Shown piece after piece: positions 45,135 through 54,405 of a stretch of 64,000 nt of DNA (position 1 is its first letter; each line of letters starts with the position of its first letter). Source of the stretch: Sphaerisporangium siamense (GTDB taxonomy: Bacteria > Actinomycetota > Actinomycetes > Streptosporangiales > Streptosporangiaceae); NCBI RefSeq assembly GCF_014205275.1, contig NZ_JACHND010000001.1, forward strand, positions 4,526,001-4,590,000, read 5' to 3'. A model generated the notes under the pieces. It was not told the origin of the DNA. It was given only the letters and a program-made list of their open reading frames with translations, and ran no database searches. Made by a program: the position numbers and the translations under genes.

Positions 45135-47165
45135 GTGGCGAAGGTTGGAGATATGGTCAAGCGGTTACTCGTGGGCCGCGCGCTGAGAAGCGCGCAGGCA
45201 CACGAGCAGTTGCTGCCCAAACGCATAGCGTTGCCGGTGTTCGCCAGCGACGCGCTGTCGTCCGTCGCGTACGCCCCGCAGGAGATCCTGATCACCCTGG
45301 GCGTCGCCGGGCTGGCCGCCTACCACTTCACGCCGTGGATCGCCCTCGCCGTCGTCGTGATCCTGCTGACGGTCGTCGCGTCCTACCGGCAGAACGTCCG
45401 GGCCTACACGAGCGGCGGCGGCGACTTCGAGGTGGCCACCACCAACCTCGGCTCGAACTACGGCCTGGTCGTCGCCAGCGCGCTCATGGTCGACTACGTG
45501 CTGACGGTGGCGGTGTCGGTGTCGTCCGGCGTGGAGAACCTGGGGGCCGCGCTCCCGTTCCTGCGCGAGCACAAGGTCGCCGCGGCGCTGGTGATCGTCG
45601 CGCTGCTCACGGTGATGAACCTGCGCGGCATCCGGGAGTCCGGCCTGGCCTTCGCCATTCCCACCTACGCCTTCATGATCAGCGTCTTCGGCATGATGAT
45701 CTGGGGCGCGGGGCGGCTGGCGCTCGGGACCGAGCTGAAGGCCCCCACGGCCGACTTCACCGTGACCGGCGAGAGCGTGGGCATCGGCGGCTTCGCCCTG
45801 TTCTTCCTGCTGCTGCGCGCGTTCTCCTCCGGCTGCGCCGCGCTGACCGGCGTGGAGGCCATCAGCAACGGCGTCCCCGCCTTCAAGAAGCCCAAGGGCA
45901 AGAACGCGGCCAACACGCTGCTGGCGCTCGGGCTGCTGGCCGCCACGATGTTCGCCGGCATCACCGCCCTCGCCTACATCACCGGCGCCAAGTTCGCCGA
46001 CCCGTCGGTGGGCAGCGAGGTCCACGACGCCGCCGGCAGGGTCGTCGCCCACCCCGACCCGGTGATCGCCCAGGTGTCCCAGACCGTCTTCAGCAACTTC
46101 CCGGTGGCGTTCTACATCGTCACCGCGATGACCGCGCTGATCCTCGTGCTGGCCGCCAACACCGCCTTCAACGGTTTCCCGGTGCTCGGGTCGGTGCTGG
46201 CCCAGAACCGCTACCTGCCGCGCCAGCTCCACACCCGGGGCGACCGGCTGGCGTTCAGCAACGGCATCGTGATGCTGGCGGCCATGGCCGGGCTGCTGAT
46301 CTACGCCTTCGGGGCCGACACCACCCGCCTCGTCCAGCTCTACATCGTCGGGGTGTTCGTGTCGTTCACGGTCAGCCAGACCGGCATGGTGCGGCACTGG
46401 AACCGGCTGCTGAGCACCGAGACCGACCCGAAGAAGCGCGGCCAGATGCGGCGGTCGCGGCTGATCAACGCGTTCGGCGCGACCGTCACGGGCCTGGTGC
46501 TGGTCGTCGTGCTGATCACCAAGTTCACCCACGGCGCCTGGATCGCCTGCGCGGCCATGGCCGTGCTGTTCGTGCTGATGCGGGGCATCAGGCGCCACTA
46601 CGACAACGTGGCGACCGAGCTGGCGACGCCGGAGGAGACCCAGGTCGACGAGTCGATGCTCCCGGCGCGCAACCACGCCATCGTCCTGCTCTCCAAGATC
46701 CACAAGCCGACGCTGCGTGCCTTGGCCTACGCCAGGGCGACCCGTCCCTCGACGCTGGAGGCCATCTCGGTGGCGGTCGACTCCGAAGAGGCCAGGCAGC
46801 TTCAGCGAGAATGGGAGGAGCGGGGGCTACCCGTCCCGCTGAAGATCCTCGACTCGCCGTACCGCGAGATCACCCGGCCGGTGCTCGAATACGTCAAGAG
46901 CCTGCGCCGCCGCTCGCCGCGCGACGTCGTGACGGTCTTCATTCCCGAGTATGTCGTGGGTCATTGGTGGGAACATCTGTTGCACAACCAGAGCGCGCTC
47001 CGGCTCAAGGGACGGCTGCTCTTCCAGCCGGGTGTGATGGTCACCAGCGTGCCCTGGCAGCTGGTCTCCTCCGACCGGCTCAAGGGCAGACCGGAGTCGT
47101 TCGGCCCCGGATCGGTCCGCCGGCCCTACGCTGAGGCGCGTAAGGATGATCAGGTGAAGATGTGA
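45135..47165 (+). CDS. APC-superfamily permease, KimA-like potassium transporter
   Basis: The 676-residue protein has an APC core of about 12 membrane helices. It begins with RIALPVFASDALSSVAYAPQEIL and includes GGGDFEVATTNLG, SGCAALTGVEAISNGVPAF and TAFNGFPVLGSVLAQNRYLP. A cytosolic C-terminal domain of about 190 residues follows. This matches the KimA (YdaO) K+/H+ symporters of Bacillus, which are inhibited by c-di-AMP, better than amino-acid permeases. The divergent TrkA pair supports K+ transport. GTG 45135 follows TAGCAT by 8 bases (leaderless); ATG 45153, with GGAG upstream, is an alternative. A TTA codon lies at 45165-45167. It overlaps the next gene as GTGA. Confidence 0.85.
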   Translation: MAKVGDMVKRLLVGRALRSAQAHEQLLPKRIALPVFASDALSSVAYAPQEILITLGVAGLAAYHFTPWIALAVVVILLTVVASYRQNVRAYTSGGGDFEVATTNLGSNYGLVVASALMVDYVLTVAVSVSSGVENLGAALPFLREHKVAAALVIVALLTVMNLRGIRESGLAFAIPTYAFMISVFGMMIWGAGRLALGTELKAPTADFTVTGESVGIGGFALFFLLLRAFSSGCAALTGVEAISNGVPAFKKPKGKNAANTLLALGLLAATMFAGITALAYITGAKFADPSVGSEVHDAAGRVVAHPDPVIAQVSQTVFSNFPVAFYIVTAMTALILVLAANTAFNGFPVLGSVLAQNRYLPRQLHTRGDRLAFSNGIVMLAAMAGLLIYAFGADTTRLVQLYIVGVFVSFTVSQTGMVRHWNRLLSTETDPKKRGQMRRSRLINAFGATVTGLVLVVVLITKFTHGAWIACAAMAVLFVLMRGIRRHYDNVATELATPEETQVDESMLPARNHAIVLLSKIHKPTLRALAYARATRPSTLEAISVAVDSEEARQLQREWEERGLPVPLKILDSPYREITRPVLEYVKSLRRRSPRDVVTVFIPEYVVGHWWEHLLHNQSALRLKGRLLFQPGVMVTSVPWQLVSSDRLKGRPESFGPGSVRRPYAEARKDDQVKM

Positions 47166-48427
47166 GCGGGGGAACCGCAGTGCCGATCGAACTCGACGTG
47201 GAGCGCGTGGCCAACGGCGGCTGGTGTGTCGCCAGGCATGAGGGCCGCGTGGTGTTCGTCCGCCACGCCCTGCCCGGCGAGCGCGTGCTGGCGGAGGTGA
47301 CCGACGAGACCACGCGCTTCCTGCGCGCCGACGCGGTGGAGATCCTCGACGCCTCGCCCGACCGCGTCACGCCGCCCTGCCCGTTCGCCGGCCCCGGCCG
47401 CTGCGGGGGCTGCGACTGGCAGCACGCCACCCTCGCCGCCCAGCGCGGCTTCAAGGCCGAGATCCTCGCCGAGCAGCTCAGGCGGCTGGCCGGGATCGAG
47501 GTGAAGGTCGACGTCGAGGAGGTCCCCGGCTCGCCGAAGGGCCTCGGCTGGCGCACGCGCGTGCAGTTCGCCGTGACGCCCGACGGCCACCCGGGCCTGC
47601 GCCGGCACCGCTCCCACGAGATCGAGCCGGTGGACGCCTGCCTGATCGCCCACCCCGAGGTCGAGCGGATCGGCGTCGAGCGGGACAACTGGCGCGGCGC
47701 CACGGCCGTGGAGGGCATCGCCTCCTCCACGGGGGAGCGGGCCGTGGTCGTCACGCCGAAGGGCCACCGCACGGTCGCCGTGCCCGAGCTGGGCGCCGAC
47801 GCCTACGTCCTGGTGGACGAGGGCCGCGGCCACGTGCGGGCCGTCCGCGGCCGCACCGCGCTCACCGAGCGGGTGGGCGACCGCGAGTTCCGGGTCACCG
47901 GCAGCGGGTTCTGGCAGGTCCACCCCGGCGCCGCCGCGGTGCTGCTGGAGGCCGTCATGGAGTTCGCCGCGGTGCGCCCCGGCGACTGGGCGCTCGACCT
48001 GTACTGCGGCGTGGGGCTGTTCGCCGCGGGCCTCGCCGAGGCCACCGGCCCCGAGGGCGCGGTGCTCGGCATCGAGTCCGACGCCCGCGCCGTCCAGGAC
48101 GCCCGTCACAACCTGCGCGACCTGCACCAGGCCCGCGTCGAGCGCGGCCGCGTCGAGGACACGCTGGACCGTCTCGGCGTCGAACGCGCCGACGTCGTCG
48201 TGGTCGACCCCCCACGCACCGGCCTCGGCCGCGACGTGGTCACCCGCGTGTCCGCCCTGGACCCCGCCAGAATCGTCTACGTCTCCTGCGACCCGGCGAC
48301 CCTGGCCCGCGACCTCGCCTGGTTCACCGACCACGGCTACCCCCTTGTGGACCTCCGCGCCTTCGACGCCTTCCCCATGACCCACCACGTCGAAGCCGTG
48401 GCCCTCCTGGTGAAGGACACGGCCTGA
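47162..48427 (+). CDS. TRAM-domain class I SAM-dependent RNA methyltransferase (TrmA/RlmD-like)
   Basis: The 421-residue enzyme has an N-terminal TRAM domain and a [4Fe-4S]-type cysteine set (CPFAGPGRCGGCDWQ, about residues 79-93, plus a later Cys in EPVDACLI). The SAM-binding domain has LDLYCGVGLFAAG, and the catalytic region carries VDPPRTGLG and SCDPATLARDL with the nucleophilic Cys. It should install 5-methyluridine in tRNA or 23S rRNA; which site is not predictable. GTG 47162 overlaps the upstream stop; GTG 47180, with GGGGGA upstream, is a possible alternative start. Confidence 0.9.
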   Translation: MSGGTAVPIELDVERVANGGWCVARHEGRVVFVRHALPGERVLAEVTDETTRFLRADAVEILDASPDRVTPPCPFAGPGRCGGCDWQHATLAAQRGFKAEILAEQLRRLAGIEVKVDVEEVPGSPKGLGWRTRVQFAVTPDGHPGLRRHRSHEIEPVDACLIAHPEVERIGVERDNWRGATAVEGIASSTGERAVVVTPKGHRTVAVPELGADAYVLVDEGRGHVRAVRGRTALTERVGDREFRVTGSGFWQVHPGAAAVLLEAVMEFAAVRPGDWALDLYCGVGLFAAGLAEATGPEGAVLGIESDARAVQDARHNLRDLHQARVERGRVEDTLDRLGVERADVVVVDPPRTGLGRDVVTRVSALDPARIVYVSCDPATLARDLAWFTDHGYPLVDLRAFDAFPMTHHVEAVALLVKDTA

Positions 48428-48456
48428 TCACCGCGGCGGGGCGGCGCTTGGCTCGC

Positions 48457-49410
48457 TCACCCAGGTTCGGACGTGTTCGTGGGTGGGGGAGGGGCGTGCC
48501 GGGCGGAACGTACGGCGATCTCGGCTAGCCGGGCGGCGACCCCTGTGAGGGCGCGGCCCGAGGGGTGTACGAGCCGTAGCGTGCGTTCGAGGTCGACGTC
48601 CAGGACCGGCACCGACACGACCGTCCTGCCGGCCAGTTCGCCCGCCACGGCCAGGGAGCTGAGCACCGCCGGGCCCACGCGCTCGGCGACGGCGGCCTTG
48701 ATGGCGGTGGTGGACGACAGCTCCAGCAGCGGCTCCGCCAGAGGACGCTCCGTACGGCTCCGCAGGGCCAGTTCGAGGTGGCGGCGCGTCCCCGAGCCGT
48801 GTTCACGGCTGACCAGCCGGGTGGCCGCGAGCTCCTCCGGAGTGATCCCGGAGCGGCGGCGGGCCCACGGGTGGCCGGGAGCGACGATGACCGTCAGCGT
48901 GTCGTGGCCCACGACGCGGGAGCGCAACCCCTCGGGCACGCCGGGGCCCTCGATGAAGCCGATCGACGCCGCGCCGCTCAGCACCGCGGTGGCGACGTCG
49001 CCGGAGTTGCCCGCCGTCAGCGCCACAGAGGTGTCAGGGGCGGACGAGCGCAGGGCGGCGAGCCAGCGGGGCAGGAGGTACTCGGCGACGGTGAGGCTCG
49101 CGGCCACAGGAAGCCGGTCGTCGCGGATGCCGCGCAGCGAGGTGATCCCGGCGTCCAGCGACCAGGCGGCCTCCACGGCGGCGCGGGCCCAGTCGGCGAC
49201 GAGGGCGCCCTCGTCGGTGAGGCGTGAACCCCGGGCGGAACGCTTGATCAACGCGATTCCGAGACGCCGCTCCATGCCGCTGATCCGCGCGCTCGCCGTC
49301 GGCTGGGAGATGCCGTGGGCGCGCGCCGCGGCTCCGACGCTGCCCAGCCGGGCGACGGAGAGCAGCAGATCGAAGGGAGCGAGGTCGCTGACCCTGCTCG
49401 GCAAAGTCAT
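48457..49410 (-). CDS. LysR-family transcriptional regulator
   Basis: The 317-residue protein has a LysR N-terminal helix-turn-helix (FDLLLSVARLGSVGAAARAHGISQPTASARISGMERRLG; recognition helix about residues 34-50). The rest is the periplasmic-binding-protein-like effector domain (RLPVAASLTVAEYLLPRWLAAL). It is divergent from the TDT-type transporter gene with 70 bp between the start codons. It is the likely regulator of that gene, with a LysR-type box at 49408-49424 overlapping its own start codon. The effector is unknown. Confidence 0.9.
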   Translation of the reverse strand: MTLPSRVSDLAPFDLLLSVARLGSVGAAARAHGISQPTASARISGMERRLGIALIKRSARGSRLTDEGALVADWARAAVEAAWSLDAGITSLRGIRDDRLPVAASLTVAEYLLPRWLAALRSSAPDTSVALTAGNSGDVATAVLSGAASIGFIEGPGVPEGLRSRVVGHDTLTVIVAPGHPWARRRSGITPEELAATRLVSREHGSGTRRHLELALRSRTERPLAEPLLELSSTTAIKAAVAERVGPAVLSSLAVAGELAGRTVVSVPVLDVDLERTLRLVHPSGRALTGVAARLAEIAVRSARHAPPPPTNTSEPG

Positions 49411-49424
49411 AGGCGCAGTCTATG
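49408..49424. promoter_or_regulatory. LysR-type binding box (CATAG-N7-CTATG)
   Basis: CATAG (49408-49412) and CTATG (49420-49424) are a perfect inverted repeat that contains the T-N11-A signature of LysR sites. It overlaps the lysR start codon, fitting autorepression, and lies within the 70-bp region shared with the divergent transporter gene. Confidence 0.5.
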
Positions 49425-49480
49425 GGGACATCCCAAATCGGCCCCTACCGAGGCCGGTACGCCCTGACCAGGGTGGATCC

Positions 49481-50656
49481 ATGTCCTCTGTCACCTTGCT
49501 CCCCACGCGTGCCGGGCACACCCGTGGCGCGCGGCTCCCGTTCGGGCTGCTGCGCGACCTGGAGCGCCCGGCCGACCTGTTCCGCCACCTCGGCCCCAAC
49601 TGGTACGCCTCCGTCATGGGGACGGGCATCGTGGCCAACGCGGCGGGGACGCTGCCGGTGCGGGTGACGGGCATGCGGACGGCCGCCACCGTGGTCTGGG
49701 CGCTGGCGGGGCTCCTGCTGGTGACGCTCACCGCCGCCAGGTCCGTCCACTGGACCCGCCATCGCCCCGAGGCCAGGGCGCACGCGGCCCATCCGGTGAT
49801 GGCCCACTTCTGGGGAGCGCCCGCGATGGCCCTGCTCACGGTCGGCGCGGGCACCCTCACGCTGGGACGCGACTGGATCGGGCTCCCCGCCGCCCTCGCC
49901 GTGGACGTCGTCCTGTGGTCGGCGGGAACCCTGCTGGGCCTGGTCACCAGCGTGTTGATCCCCTACCGGATGATGTCGCGCCACACGTTCGCGGCGGACG
50001 CGGCGTTCGGCGGATGGCTGATGCCGGTGGTGCCGCCGATGGTCTCCGCCTCGACCGGAGCCCTGCTCGTCCCGTACGCGACGGCGGGACAGGGGCGGCT
50101 GACCCTGGTGCTCGCCTGCTACGCGATGTTCGGCGTCAGCGTCTTCGCCGCTCTCCTGATCATCGCTCAGATCTGGACCCGGCTCGTCCACCACACGGTC
50201 GGTCCCGCGGCCATGGTGCCCACGCTGTGGATCGTCCTCGGACCGCTCGGCCAGTCGGTGACGGCGGCCAACCAGCTCGGCGGCGTCGCCGCGCTCGCGC
50301 TGCCCGCCCCCTACGCCGCCGCCGCCCGTGCCTTCGGCCTGCTCTACGGCCTGCCCACCTGGGGTTTCGCGATGGCATGGACGGCCCTGGCCGCCACCGT
50401 CACCGTGCGGACCGTCCGGGAGCACCTGCCCTTCTCCCTCACCTGGTGGAGCTTCACCTTCCCCGTCGGCACCTGCGTGACCGGCACCAGCGCTCTGGCG
50501 GCGCTTACCGGGTCGGTTGCCCTCCAGATCACGGCCGTGATCCTGTACGCGTGCCTGGTGGCCGCCTGGCTCACCGTCGCCCTGCGCACAGCCGCCTCCG
50601 GCGCCCGCGGAACGCTCTTCTTGCCGCCCCCGCCCGCAGCGCGTCCGTCCTCGTAG
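49481..50656 (+). CDS. TDT-family transporter (TehA / C4-dicarboxylate / sulphite efflux type)
   Basis: The 391-residue membrane protein starts at ATG 49481 with GGGTGG 5 bases upstream. It has about 10 hydrophobic segments; the N-terminal HLGPNWYASVMGTGIVANAA matches the TDT (tellurite-resistance/dicarboxylate) family entry motif, and LWIVLGPLGQSVTAANQLG and TWGFAMAWTALA are conserved positions. Members export sulphite, malate or tellurite-related compounds, or act as anion channels. The divergent LysR gene is the probable regulator. The substrate is unknown. Confidence 0.87.
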   Translation: MSSVTLLPTRAGHTRGARLPFGLLRDLERPADLFRHLGPNWYASVMGTGIVANAAGTLPVRVTGMRTAATVVWALAGLLLVTLTAARSVHWTRHRPEARAHAAHPVMAHFWGAPAMALLTVGAGTLTLGRDWIGLPAALAVDVVLWSAGTLLGLVTSVLIPYRMMSRHTFAADAAFGGWLMPVVPPMVSASTGALLVPYATAGQGRLTLVLACYAMFGVSVFAALLIIAQIWTRLVHHTVGPAAMVPTLWIVLGPLGQSVTAANQLGGVAALALPAPYAAAARAFGLLYGLPTWGFAMAWTALAATVTVRTVREHLPFSLTWWSFTFPVGTCVTGTSALAALTGSVALQITAVILYACLVAAWLTVALRTAASGARGTLFLPPPPAARPSS

Positions 50657-50673
50657 GGCATGACGGGCTTTGC

Positions 50674-51420
50674 TCAGTTTCGCCCGAGTGTGACGGTGAG
50701 TCCTTCCTCGGCCGCCAGGACCTCACCGCCGAACTCCTTGCGCGCGGTGGCCACGGCGGTGGCTCGGTCGTTGCCCGGCCAGAAGTGGGTGAGCATCAGT
50801 CGGCGGGCGCCGGCGCGGCGGGCCCAGTGACCGGCCTCCGCGGAGGCGAGCAGATTGCGGGTGGGGCGTTCGGTCTCGCCGTCGTGGTCGGTGGCCTCGA
50901 CGATGAACAGGTCGGCGTCGCGGCCCAGTTCGGCGAGTGCGGGGGCGGGGCCGGTGTCGCCGGTGTAGGCCAGGGCGACCCCGTCGGCCTCTACGCGGAT
51001 GCCGGCGTTGGGCACGTAGTGCGGCAGCGGCAATCCGGTGAGCCTGAACGGCCCGACCCGGTGGCTGCCGGGCAGCGGATGCACATCGAAGACGGCGCGG
51101 AGGTCGACGTCGGGCTCCAGGCCGCCGAGTCGGTCGAGCACGCCCGGTGTGCAGTACAACGGCAGCCGCGGCCCACCGGGATCGCCGTACAACCGCATCC
51201 GGAACAACCCGTGCAGGTCGATGCAGTGGTCAGGGTGCTCGTGGGTGACGACGACGGCATCCACCGCCCCGTCCGGCCAGTGCGCGAGGAGCCGCGGCAG
51301 CGTGGCGTACCCCAGATCGAGCAGCAGGCGATAACCGTCCCAGTCCACCGCGAACCCGCTGCAGGCACGTCCCGGCTCGGGAAATGCACCACAACTGCCA
51401 AGAACGGTCACTTGTCGCAT
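50674..51420 (-). CDS. MBL-fold metallo-hydrolase
   Basis: The 248-residue protein starts at ATG 51420 (MRQVTVLGSCGAFPEPGRAC). The metallo-beta-lactamase fold has the zinc motif THEHPDHCIDLHG (HxHxDH), a GDTGPAP segment with a metal Asp and a downstream His (LTHFWPGND). It resembles the small RNase Z/ElaC- and PhnP-like MBL hydrolases but lacks an RNase Z exosite arm. It probably cleaves a phosphodiester or similar ester in the cytosol. The gene is convergent with the TDT transporter gene. Confidence 0.85.
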   Translation of the reverse strand: MRQVTVLGSCGAFPEPGRACSGFAVDWDGYRLLLDLGYATLPRLLAHWPDGAVDAVVVTHEHPDHCIDLHGLFRMRLYGDPGGPRLPLYCTPGVLDRLGGLEPDVDLRAVFDVHPLPGSHRVGPFRLTGLPLPHYVPNAGIRVEADGVALAYTGDTGPAPALAELGRDADLFIVEATDHDGETERPTRNLLASAEAGHWARRAGARRLMLTHFWPGNDRATAVATARKEFGGEVLAAEEGLTVTLGRN

Positions 51421-51575
51421 CCGTACAGGATGCCAGCCTCGCAGACAGGCCATGGACGATGGTCATCGGGACGTTGGCGAGCCTTGGGGTGAGTGTTGTC
51501 GCAGCCAATGTGCGGGCCACGTACGACGCCGGTTCGGGGCAGGTACGGGTTGGCTGCGCTGCTATGGTCGCGCGC

Positions 51576-52256
51576 ATGCGATCGAGTTACCTCGCCTGGG
51601 ACGATGCGGTGGACCTGTTCGAGCGGCGTGGGCTGCCGGAGGGGACGTACGAGAACCTGTACGAGGAGGAGTACATCCTGGTGCCGGGGTCCGCCGCGGT
51701 GACCGGCGAACTTCCCCTCGACGAGCACGAGCGGACGCCGTGGCAGGAGGGCACGCCCGAGGCGGCCACCGGGTATGTCGTGGACGGGGACCTGGTCGTC
51801 GACGGGAACCTCACCAATGTGGACGACGGGGCCGCCGCGCTGATCGTCCTCGGCGACCTGCGGGCGAGGAACATCTACCTGGCCGGTGACACGAAGCTGG
51901 TGGTGCGCGGCCACGTGACGGCCGAGACCTTCGTCGGCGACATGACCGACAAGCTGGTGATGATCCATGGGGACCTGCGCGCCACCGTCTCGATCTTCTG
52001 GAACGAGTTCTGCCCCGACCTGGTCGCCGGCACCCTGCACGGCAGGACGCTCACCCCCGCCTACCTCGACCTGTCCACCGCCTCCATCGGCGGTCTGGCC
52101 GACCCGGCGCCCGAGGCCCCGCTCAGCCGCCTGCTCGCGCCTGAACTGCTGGTCACCGGCGCCCCCGGCCCCGACGACCTCGCCGAGATCGGCATCCGCG
52201 GCGACGCCCTGCGCGACCGCCTGCTGGCGGGCATCCCCCTCACCACGACCCTCTGA
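51576..52256 (+). CDS. Hypothetical protein with repetitive beta-strand-rich core
   Basis: The frame from ATG 51576 gives 226 residues; ATG 51564 adds four. TATGGT lies 7 bases before ATG 51576, a leaderless pattern. The middle part has successive short strands (YVVDGDLVVDGNLTNV, LIVLGDLRARNIYLAG, DTKLVVRGHVTAETFVGDM, KLVMIHGDLRATVSI) reminiscent of the right-handed beta-helix ladder of bactofilin-like or polymer-forming proteins. No established family is recognised. The C-terminal part is less repetitive. Cytosolic location is likely, since no signal peptide or membrane helix is seen. Confidence 0.7.
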   Translation: MRSSYLAWDDAVDLFERRGLPEGTYENLYEEEYILVPGSAAVTGELPLDEHERTPWQEGTPEAATGYVVDGDLVVDGNLTNVDDGAAALIVLGDLRARNIYLAGDTKLVVRGHVTAETFVGDMTDKLVMIHGDLRATVSIFWNEFCPDLVAGTLHGRTLTPAYLDLSTASIGGLADPAPEAPLSRLLAPELLVTGAPGPDDLAEIGIRGDALRDRLLAGIPLTTTL

Positions 52257-52455
52257 TCCGTTCCGACGCCGACCAGCTCGCGTTCACCGCCCAGGTCGTG
52301 TCCCGTCGTAGCTCGCCGGCGGGCGGCCGGGCAGGATCTCGAAGGCACCGGTCAGCCGCCCTCGCCACGGGCCCGGCACGGGGTCCCTGCCGTAGAGGGG
52401 CCGCTCGGGGCGACCCTCTATGTGATCCGGTCCGGCCAGAGGGAAGTCTGAAGGT

Positions 52456-53643
52456 ATGGGCGAGCATCGATTGCGTTTGGCAGAGCTGCTCGAAGAGGCG
52501 GAGGGCGCCGCGCCGGTGGAGTCGCTGGACGTGGTGGCGCGGAACTTGCGAGAGCGGTTCGGAGCCGAGCGGGTGTCCTTCCTGCACGTCGACTTCATCG
52601 GACACGAGCTGGTGCGGGTGACCGAGAACCCCGAGTCACAGAGCGGAGAGCATGCCGAGCGTGTTCTGCTCGACGGCAGCGACTACGAGAAGGTGCTGTG
52701 CACGCAGGACCCGTACCAGGTGTCGGACGGCGGTGAGAGGCAGCGGGTGATCGCGCCGGTCACCAACCGCGGCGACACGATCGGCGTGCTGGAGGTGACC
52801 CTGCCCCGCTGCGACGCGGATGTGCTGGAACAGGTGGCCGAGGCCGCGCACGCGCTCGCCTACATCATCATCGCCGACCGGCGCTTCACCGACCTCTACC
52901 AGTGGGGCCGGCGCACCACCGCGCTCAGCCTGGCCGCCGAGATCCAGCACCAGCTCCTGCCGGACGCTTCCTGTTGTGAAGCGAGCACCTTCGCCCTCGC
53001 CGCGGGTTTGGTGCCCGCCGACGCCATCGGCGGCGACACCTACGACTACACCCTCGACCGTGAGACCCTGCACGTCTCGATCACCGATGCCATGGGCCAT
53101 GACGTCGACGCGGCGCTTCTGGCCACCCTCACGGTGAACGCCCTGCGCGGAGCCCGCCGCGCGGAAGCCGGCATCGCCGAGCAGGCACGCCGCACCCACC
53201 AGGCCCTTCTGGACCACGGCCGTGGTGCTTTGACCACCGGGCAACTACTGCGTGTCCGCCTGGACGGGACCAACGTCGAGCTGGTCAACGCCGGCCACCC
53301 GCACCCGCTGCGCCTGCGCGGCGGCACGGTGACGGAAATGCCCCTCGACGCCGACCCGCCCTTCGGCGTCGACGTGTCCGGCACCTACCAGGTCCAGCAC
53401 CTGGACCTGCGCCCCGGCGACCGGCTGATCCTTCTGACCGACGGCATGCAGGAGCGCACCGCCGAAGCCGTCGACCTGCCCGCCCTTCTGCGTGAGACCC
53501 GCGACCGGCACCCCAGACAGGTCGTCAAAGCGTTGACCGGTGCGGTGCTGCGGGCCTGTGGCGGCTACATGGCCGACGACGCCACCGTCATATGCCTCGA
53601 CTGGCACGGCCCCGTACCCGACCACAGTGGCACCACGTCTTAG
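52456..53643 (+). CDS. GAF-like/PP2C (SpoIIE, RsbU-type) serine phosphatase
   Basis: The 395-residue protein has an N-terminal GAF-like sensory region (residues about 20-140, with [13 protein letters not shown] and [17 protein letters not shown]). A SpoIIE/RsbU-type PP2C phosphatase domain follows: [22 protein letters not shown] with the metal Asp, [16 protein letters not shown], then [13 protein letters not shown] and [12 protein letters not shown]. Metal-coordinating Asp residues are retained. RsbU-type phosphatases dephosphorylate anti-sigma-factor antagonists in stress responses, so it may activate an alternative sigma factor. No partner switch genes are adjacent. Confidence 0.88.
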   Translation: MGEHRLRLAELLEEAEGAAPVESLDVVARNLRERFGAERVSFLHVDFIGHELVRVTENPESQSGEHAERVLLDGSDYEKVLCTQDPYQVSDGGERQRVIAPVTNRGDTIGVLEVTLPRCDADVLEQVAEAAHALAYIIIADRRFTDLYQWGRRTTALSLAAEIQHQLLPDASCCEASTFALAAGLVPADAIGGDTYDYTLDRETLHVSITDAMGHDVDAALLATLTVNALRGARRAEAGIAEQARRTHQALLDHGRGALTTGQLLRVRLDGTNVELVNAGHPHPLRLRGGTVTEMPLDADPPFGVDVSGTYQVQHLDLRPGDRLILLTDGMQERTAEAVDLPALLRETRDRHPRQVVKALTGAVLRACGGYMADDATVICLDWHGPVPDHSGTTS

Positions 53644-53725
53644 AACGGCCGGTGCCGCTCCAGGGCCCGGACACCAATCGGTTCTCGAAGGTGGAACGGC
53701 GGTGCGGATCTCGCTACGGTAGTTA

Positions 53726-53742
53726 TTGCGATTAGTTAGCAA
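53726..53742. promoter_or_regulatory. Nur-like inverted repeat upstream of superoxide dismutase
   Basis: TTGC (53726-53729) and GCAA (53739-53742) are separated by 9 bases. This gives the TGC-N9-GCA spacing of the Streptomyces Nur box (tGCaa-N5-ttGC). The site lies 37 bp before the SOD start and just after a possible -10 box (TAGTTA). Nickel-dependent repression of an Fe-type SOD by Nur is known in Streptomyces. Confidence 0.4.
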
Positions 53743-53778
53743 CAGCAAATCTATAGCACCAAGTGAAAAGGGGTCGTG

Positions 53779-54405
53779 ATGGCCGCGTACACCTTGCCGG
53801 ACATGCCATACGACTACGGGGCACTCGAACCGGCGATGTCGGGCGAGATCCTGGAGTTGCACCACAGCAAGCACCACGCCGCGTACGTCAAGGGCGGCAA
53901 CGACGCGCTCGACAGCCTCGCCGAGGCTCGCGACCGGGGCGATTACGCCGGGCTGGTCGGCCTGGAGAAGACTCTGGCCTTCAACCTGTCCGGGCACGTC
54001 CTGCACTCGATCTTCTGGAACAACCTGTCTCCCGACGGCGGCGACCGTCCCGACGGCGAGCTCGCCGCGGCGATCGAGGAGCACTTCGGCTCCTTCGACG
54101 CCTTCGCCGCGCAGCTGTCATCGGCGACCAAGACGGTGCAGGGTTCCGGGTGGGGCGTGCTGGCCTGGGAACCGCTCGGCCGCCGGTTGATCGTGGAGCA
54201 GGTCTACGACCACCACGGGAACGTCGGCCAGGGCTCCACTCCGATCCTGGTGTTCGACGCCTGGGAGCACGCCTACTACCTGCAGTACCGCAACGTGCGC
54301 CCCGACTACGTCGACCGGCTGTGGAACCTGATCAACTGGACCGACGTCACCGCGCGCTTCACCGCCGCCCGGGCGGCCACCCCGGCGATCCCCGGCCTGG
54401 GATGA
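53779..54405 (+). CDS. Fe/Mn-family superoxide dismutase
   Basis: The 208-residue enzyme starts at ATG 53779 with AAGGGG 5 bases upstream. All four metal ligands are present: His28 (LHHSKHH), His76 ([10 protein letters not shown]), Asp160 and His164 ([12 protein letters not shown]). It dismutates superoxide in the cytosol. Sequence alone does not decide Fe versus Mn. A Nur-like box upstream points to nickel-controlled expression of the kind seen for Fe-SOD genes in Streptomyces. The next small gene overlaps its stop as ATGA and is co-translated. Confidence 0.95.
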   Translation: MAAYTLPDMPYDYGALEPAMSGEILELHHSKHHAAYVKGGNDALDSLAEARDRGDYAGLVGLEKTLAFNLSGHVLHSIFWNNLSPDGGDRPDGELAAAIEEHFGSFDAFAAQLSSATKTVQGSGWGVLAWEPLGRRLIVEQVYDHHGNVGQGSTPILVFDAWEHAYYLQYRNVRPDYVDRLWNLINWTDVTARFTAARAATPAIPGLG

